Shown: positions 61,143 to 64,000 of the stretch, in pieces | Layout of the letters: the number at the start of each line of letters is the position of its first letter | How positions within the stretch are numbered: the first letter of the stretch is position 1 | NCBI GenBank assembly: GCA_030278955.1 | Contig: JAOANR010000001.1 | Coordinates: 7,552,874 to 7,616,873 of the forward strand | DNA from: Hygrophila difformis | Lineage: Eukaryota > Streptophyta > Magnoliopsida > Lamiales > Acanthaceae | DNA: 64,000 bases | Reading direction: 5' to 3' | Program-made: the position numbers and the translations under genes | Notes under the pieces: generated by a model | Database searches by the model: none | The model's input: the letters and a program-made list of their open reading frames with translations, nothing else | Told to the model about the DNA's origin: nothing

Positions 61143-61570
61143 TAGCTTTACTATTACATGTTGAAGTAGTAAAATAAATGGTGAATTCTTTAATTTCAGG
61201 TGTAGAAGTAGAATGACGAGTGAGTATGCATCGTTGGTATCGAAATGAAAGGCGGTGGTAAATCATTAATGCATGGATGAGCAATTTTTTTTTTTATTTT
61301 TTTTTTTTATTTTTTTTTTTTTACTGCGATATTTTGAGGTAAAACGTAAAAGGAAGGGGGAGCAAATAGCCAAATAGCAATCAGTGTGTCGTTTAATACA
61401 TAGACATGGACACATATCCCAAAGACGCTGAGGCGCTCCAGTCTCTCCCCACTCAGCTCACGCCTTTTTGCATAAACAATAATACCACGTACTTACACCT
61501 CCTTTGATTTCTTCATTCCTCCTCTCCCCTCTCTGCTCTCTCCTCCTTTTCTCCCTACTGCTCCTCCGGT

Positions 61571-61891
61571 ATGAGCGACGGCGGCCGGGCGAGCTTTCGA
61601 ATCGGTGGAGGCGGCGGCGACCGGAGGCTGGAGATCGTCAGCGGAAGGGGTTACCAGCAGTACAATTGCAATCCGATGCACATGACCGCGGCGAATCGGT
61701 CGTCGGAATCACCATCGGCGGCGAATAGGTGGAATAATGGGGGATGGGGATTCGACGATGGAAGATTGAAGAGGCAGAAGCGGATTGCTAGATATAAAGT
61801 GTACAGCGTTGAAGGGAAGGTCAAGGCGTCGATAAGAAACGGACTCCGTTGGATCAGAAGTAAGTGCTCTGAAATCATCCATGGCTATTGA
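61571..61891 (+). CDS. DUF3511 domain protein, single exon
   Basis: 106 residues from ATG at 61571 to TGA at 61889. The N-terminal half is Gly/Ser/Asn-rich and variable (MSDGGRASFRIGGGGGDRR). The C-terminal 45 residues are the plant DUF3511 motif: RLKRQKRIARYKVYSVEGK, then a basic helix ending WIRSKCSEIIHGY. Length and domain place are typical for the family. No signal peptide or membrane segment. Function is not established; members are small, basic and often stress- or development-responsive. A long CT-rich leader (61500-61570) directly precedes the start, usual for a plant 5' UTR. Confidence 0.9.
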   Translation: MSDGGRASFRIGGGGGDRRLEIVSGRGYQQYNCNPMHMTAANRSSESPSAANRWNNGGWGFDDGRLKRQKRIARYKVYSVEGKVKASIRNGLRWIRSKCSEIIHGY

Positions 61892-62376
61892 TTCTCATTT
61901 CTGAAAATCATTCTGCTTTTTTTTTTTTTGTGCCTTTTTGGTTCTACCGATTTTGATTTTCCTTGGTTTTGTTTTCTGTGGTAATTGATGATGTTGTTGG
62001 TGTGAGTGTTTTGGTTTTGCATTATTAATATTCTCTCAATGTTTGCGATGAATTTCATTTCCACCATATATATATATGGATTTGTGATACAATTTAATTA
62101 CCAATAGCAATAGGGGATTGGAAATGGAATGAGTTCCTCCTCCATTTGTCACCGGAAATGAATGAATGAATACAAGATTCGTGACTAGAAAATATGAAGA
62201 AAACATGATACCTTGGAATATGATGTACAAATACTGTGACGACCATGTGGAATTACTATTAGGAGACAATGCGTGAGTTGTTACACCATTCGTGCAGGCC
62301 GCTACTTTTACAACAATAAATATGGATATTTAATATTTTAGGACCAACATTCCACAATACTAATAAAGTAAATATA

Positions 62377-62643
62377 TACTCCATCTCTTTCTTATCAAAA
62401 ATTTCTAATATTTCATATTTTCATTTAATACGCATTTTAAATAGTAATATTTCAAATTTTATAAAATAAAAAATTACAAAAATTTAATATTTTAAAACTA
62501 TGTAATTAGACGAATCTAAAAAGATCTCACTTGACTATATTTTAATTTATATAGTATTACTATGTTAAAAATTCGAAACAAAGTAATTCAATAAAGAGTT
62601 TATACTATTTCAATGTTAGATTTAGTAAATTTGGGGGAGAGTA
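62377..62643 (+). mobile_element. Stowaway-like MITE, copy 13
   Basis: TACTCCATCTCTTTC ... GGGGGAGAGTA, core GACGAATCTAAAAAGATCTC. Confidence 0.75.
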
Positions 62644-63056
62644 TAAATAATTCCGAGACTAAATTTTTAAGGCAAAGTCATGTACTTACTCGTATATAGA
62701 AAAAGATATAGAGACAAAATGCAAATGAAAAATTAAAGTTGGCATGACAGACTGACTGACGACAGGTAAAATAGTCGTCATTTCAAATCTCTCTTTGCTC
62801 AAAAAAGGCCACATTCATAATTCTGTTCGTTCATGTCGATTAGGAAGATCTCCATTTGGAGAGGTATACTACAGGCCCTAATTAAATGGTTTCCCCAATG
62901 TTGGACGTGGACATGGCTAGATGTTTTTGGGCTTACTCCCATACATGGACCGGCCCAATAACAGGGTGAAGGCCAACGCTTTCTCCAACTATAAGTAAGG
63001 TTGTCGGTGTACTCTTTTTCCCTTCTTTTTAATTAGAGAAAGCAGCAGTCAAAGCA

Positions 63057-63064
63057 CTAATATA
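63057..63064. repeat. Left 8-bp target duplication of hAT element 2
   Basis: CTAATATA, identical to 63626-63633. Confidence 0.85.
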
Positions 63065-63625
63065 TAGCGGTGAAAGTGGTACGGTAAATATCCGACCGAT
63101 CCGATGCCGTATCCGATTATATTCGAATCTGAATCCGTTTTCGACTATCCGGTCGGATATTTCAATATTCATATCCGAATCCGAATCCGTATTTTAATAT
63201 CCGCATTCGTATTCGTATTCGTATCCGAGAATACCTTACCGTATCCGAAAATATCCGACCGTATCCGAAATTGATAGGATATTATCCGGATTTTAAATAT
63301 GGATATCCGAATATATTTATATATTATTATTTATTAATTAAAAATAATCAATAATTATAAAAAAATATCAAAGTATCCAATAATTTTATAAAAATTATCA
63401 AATTTTCAAAAAAGATTATAAAAACTATTAGATAATCTGTATCCGATTGAATCCGTATCCGCCGTATATCCGTCATGTATCTGTACCGTATCCGTAATCC
63501 GGAATATCCGAAACCGTATTCGTATCCGGCCCATCCGTATTCGATTCCGAATTCGACAAAAAAAAAATATGGATAATATCCGTATCCGACACTATCCGAC
63601 CGTGTCCGTACCGTTTTCATCCCTA
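63065..63625. mobile_element. Non-autonomous hAT-like element 2 with TATCCG arrays
   Basis: 561 bp. Left terminus TAGCGGTGAAAGTGGTACGG and right terminus, reverse complemented, TAGGGATGAAAACGGTACGG (16 of 20 match), with 8-bp duplication CTAATATA. The flanks are dense in TATCCGAATCCG-type 6-mers in both orientations around a short AT-rich core. No coding capacity; ORFs across it are repeat artefacts. Confidence 0.85.
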
Positions 63626-63633
63626 CTAATATA
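63626..63633. repeat. Right 8-bp target duplication of hAT element 2
   Basis: CTAATATA, abutting the Stowaway MITE that starts at 63634. Confidence 0.85.
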
Positions 63634-63900
63634 TACTCCATCCGTTTCTTTTTTAAGTATAACGTGTTTATTTTATTTTACTGTTTATTGTATCGCTTTG
63701 ATTTCTATTTTTATCATAGTTATACAAGGAAAAATATAGCAAAGTTGGATCTTGTTGGATTCGTCTAATCCTGTAGTTTTTAAATATCAAATTTTTTTAA
63801 TTTTTGTTTATATCGAATTTGAGTTATTAATAGTTTAACATGTGCATTAATATACGTGCAAATGAGAAACGTTATGCTTAAAACAAAAACGGAGGAAGTA
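63634..63900 (-). mobile_element. Stowaway-like MITE, copy 14
   Basis: TACTCCATCCGTTTC ... AAACGGAGGAAGTA in reverse orientation (core GGATCTTGTTGGATTCGTC). Confidence 0.85.
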
Positions 63901-64000
63901 GTATTCAACTGTACTTAAAAAGAAAGTTTTAGGCTTGTAGCAGTAGCAGTGGTGATAACTGATGAGTGGTGGTTCATCTCATCTATGAAATTTAATGATG

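Larger units (their letters stand above)
59312..61570. other. Intergenic between importin alpha and DUF3511 gene
   Basis: The two genes are transcribed divergently. 59312-59600 is the promoter side of importin alpha. A SINE and a MITE follow. No other coding frame is supported. Confidence 0.6.
61892..64000. other. Intergenic to window end
   Basis: No gene seen. Contains Stowaway copies 13 and 14 and hAT element 2. Confidence 0.6.

Noticed and set aside
63348..63641. 97-codon minus-strand ORF
   Set aside because: Runs through the TATCCG array; Tyr/Arg/Ile repeats only.

Overview
The window is nuclear DNA of a flowering plant, most probably a eudicot. It has spliced GT-AG genes for importin alpha, an LLM-type B-GATA factor and a DUF3511 protein. 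It also carries Ty3/gypsy (Tat-type) and Ty1/copia retrotransposons, L1-like LINE tails, tRNA-derived SINEs, Stowaway and hAT elements, and AT-rich intergenic DNA. The species cannot be fixed from sequence alone.

Region 1 (1-24.1 kb) is nested retroelements. A Tat-like Ty3/gypsy element on the + strand enters from the left edge and ends with a 3' LTR at 17714-18327. Its reverse transcriptase is cut at base 74 by an 8.76-kb non-coding insertion and resumes at 8831; a 6-bp sequence is duplicated at both junctions. Pol then runs to 11680 with one frameshift and one stop. Between pol and the 3' LTR, on the minus strand, lies a multi-exon gene for a plant mobile domain (PMD) protein. It is open across at least eight predicted exons and is broken only by a 500-N assembly gap. 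About 0.2 kb past the LTR is a 5.55-kb Ty1/copia element (18542-24096, minus strand) whose LTRs differ at one base in 395. It has no recognisable gag and one homopolymer frameshift in pol.

Region 2 (24.1-45.2 kb) is gene-poor. It holds a small basic single-exon protein gene (31914-32378), a proline-rich secreted extensin-like gene (40241-40867), two 5'-truncated LINEs, many Stowaway MITEs and SINEs, and a 1.76-kb non-autonomous hAT element with an 8-bp target duplication.

Region 3 (45.2-64 kb) is richer in genes. It has a two-exon gene for a probable mitochondrial protein (45255-45989), a three-exon GATA factor (48830-49417), a ten-exon importin alpha of 529 residues (55703-59311) with one GC-AG intron, and a DUF3511 gene (61571-61891). 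SINEs, paired MITEs and a second hAT element with TCCG-rich subterminal arrays lie between them. The host genes are independent and form no operon or cluster.

Most intriguing are the intact spliced antisense PMD gene inside a decayed retroelement, the regular array of GTG-loop hairpins in the non-coding insertion, and two unrelated hAT elements sharing a design of degenerate 6-mer subterminal arrays.
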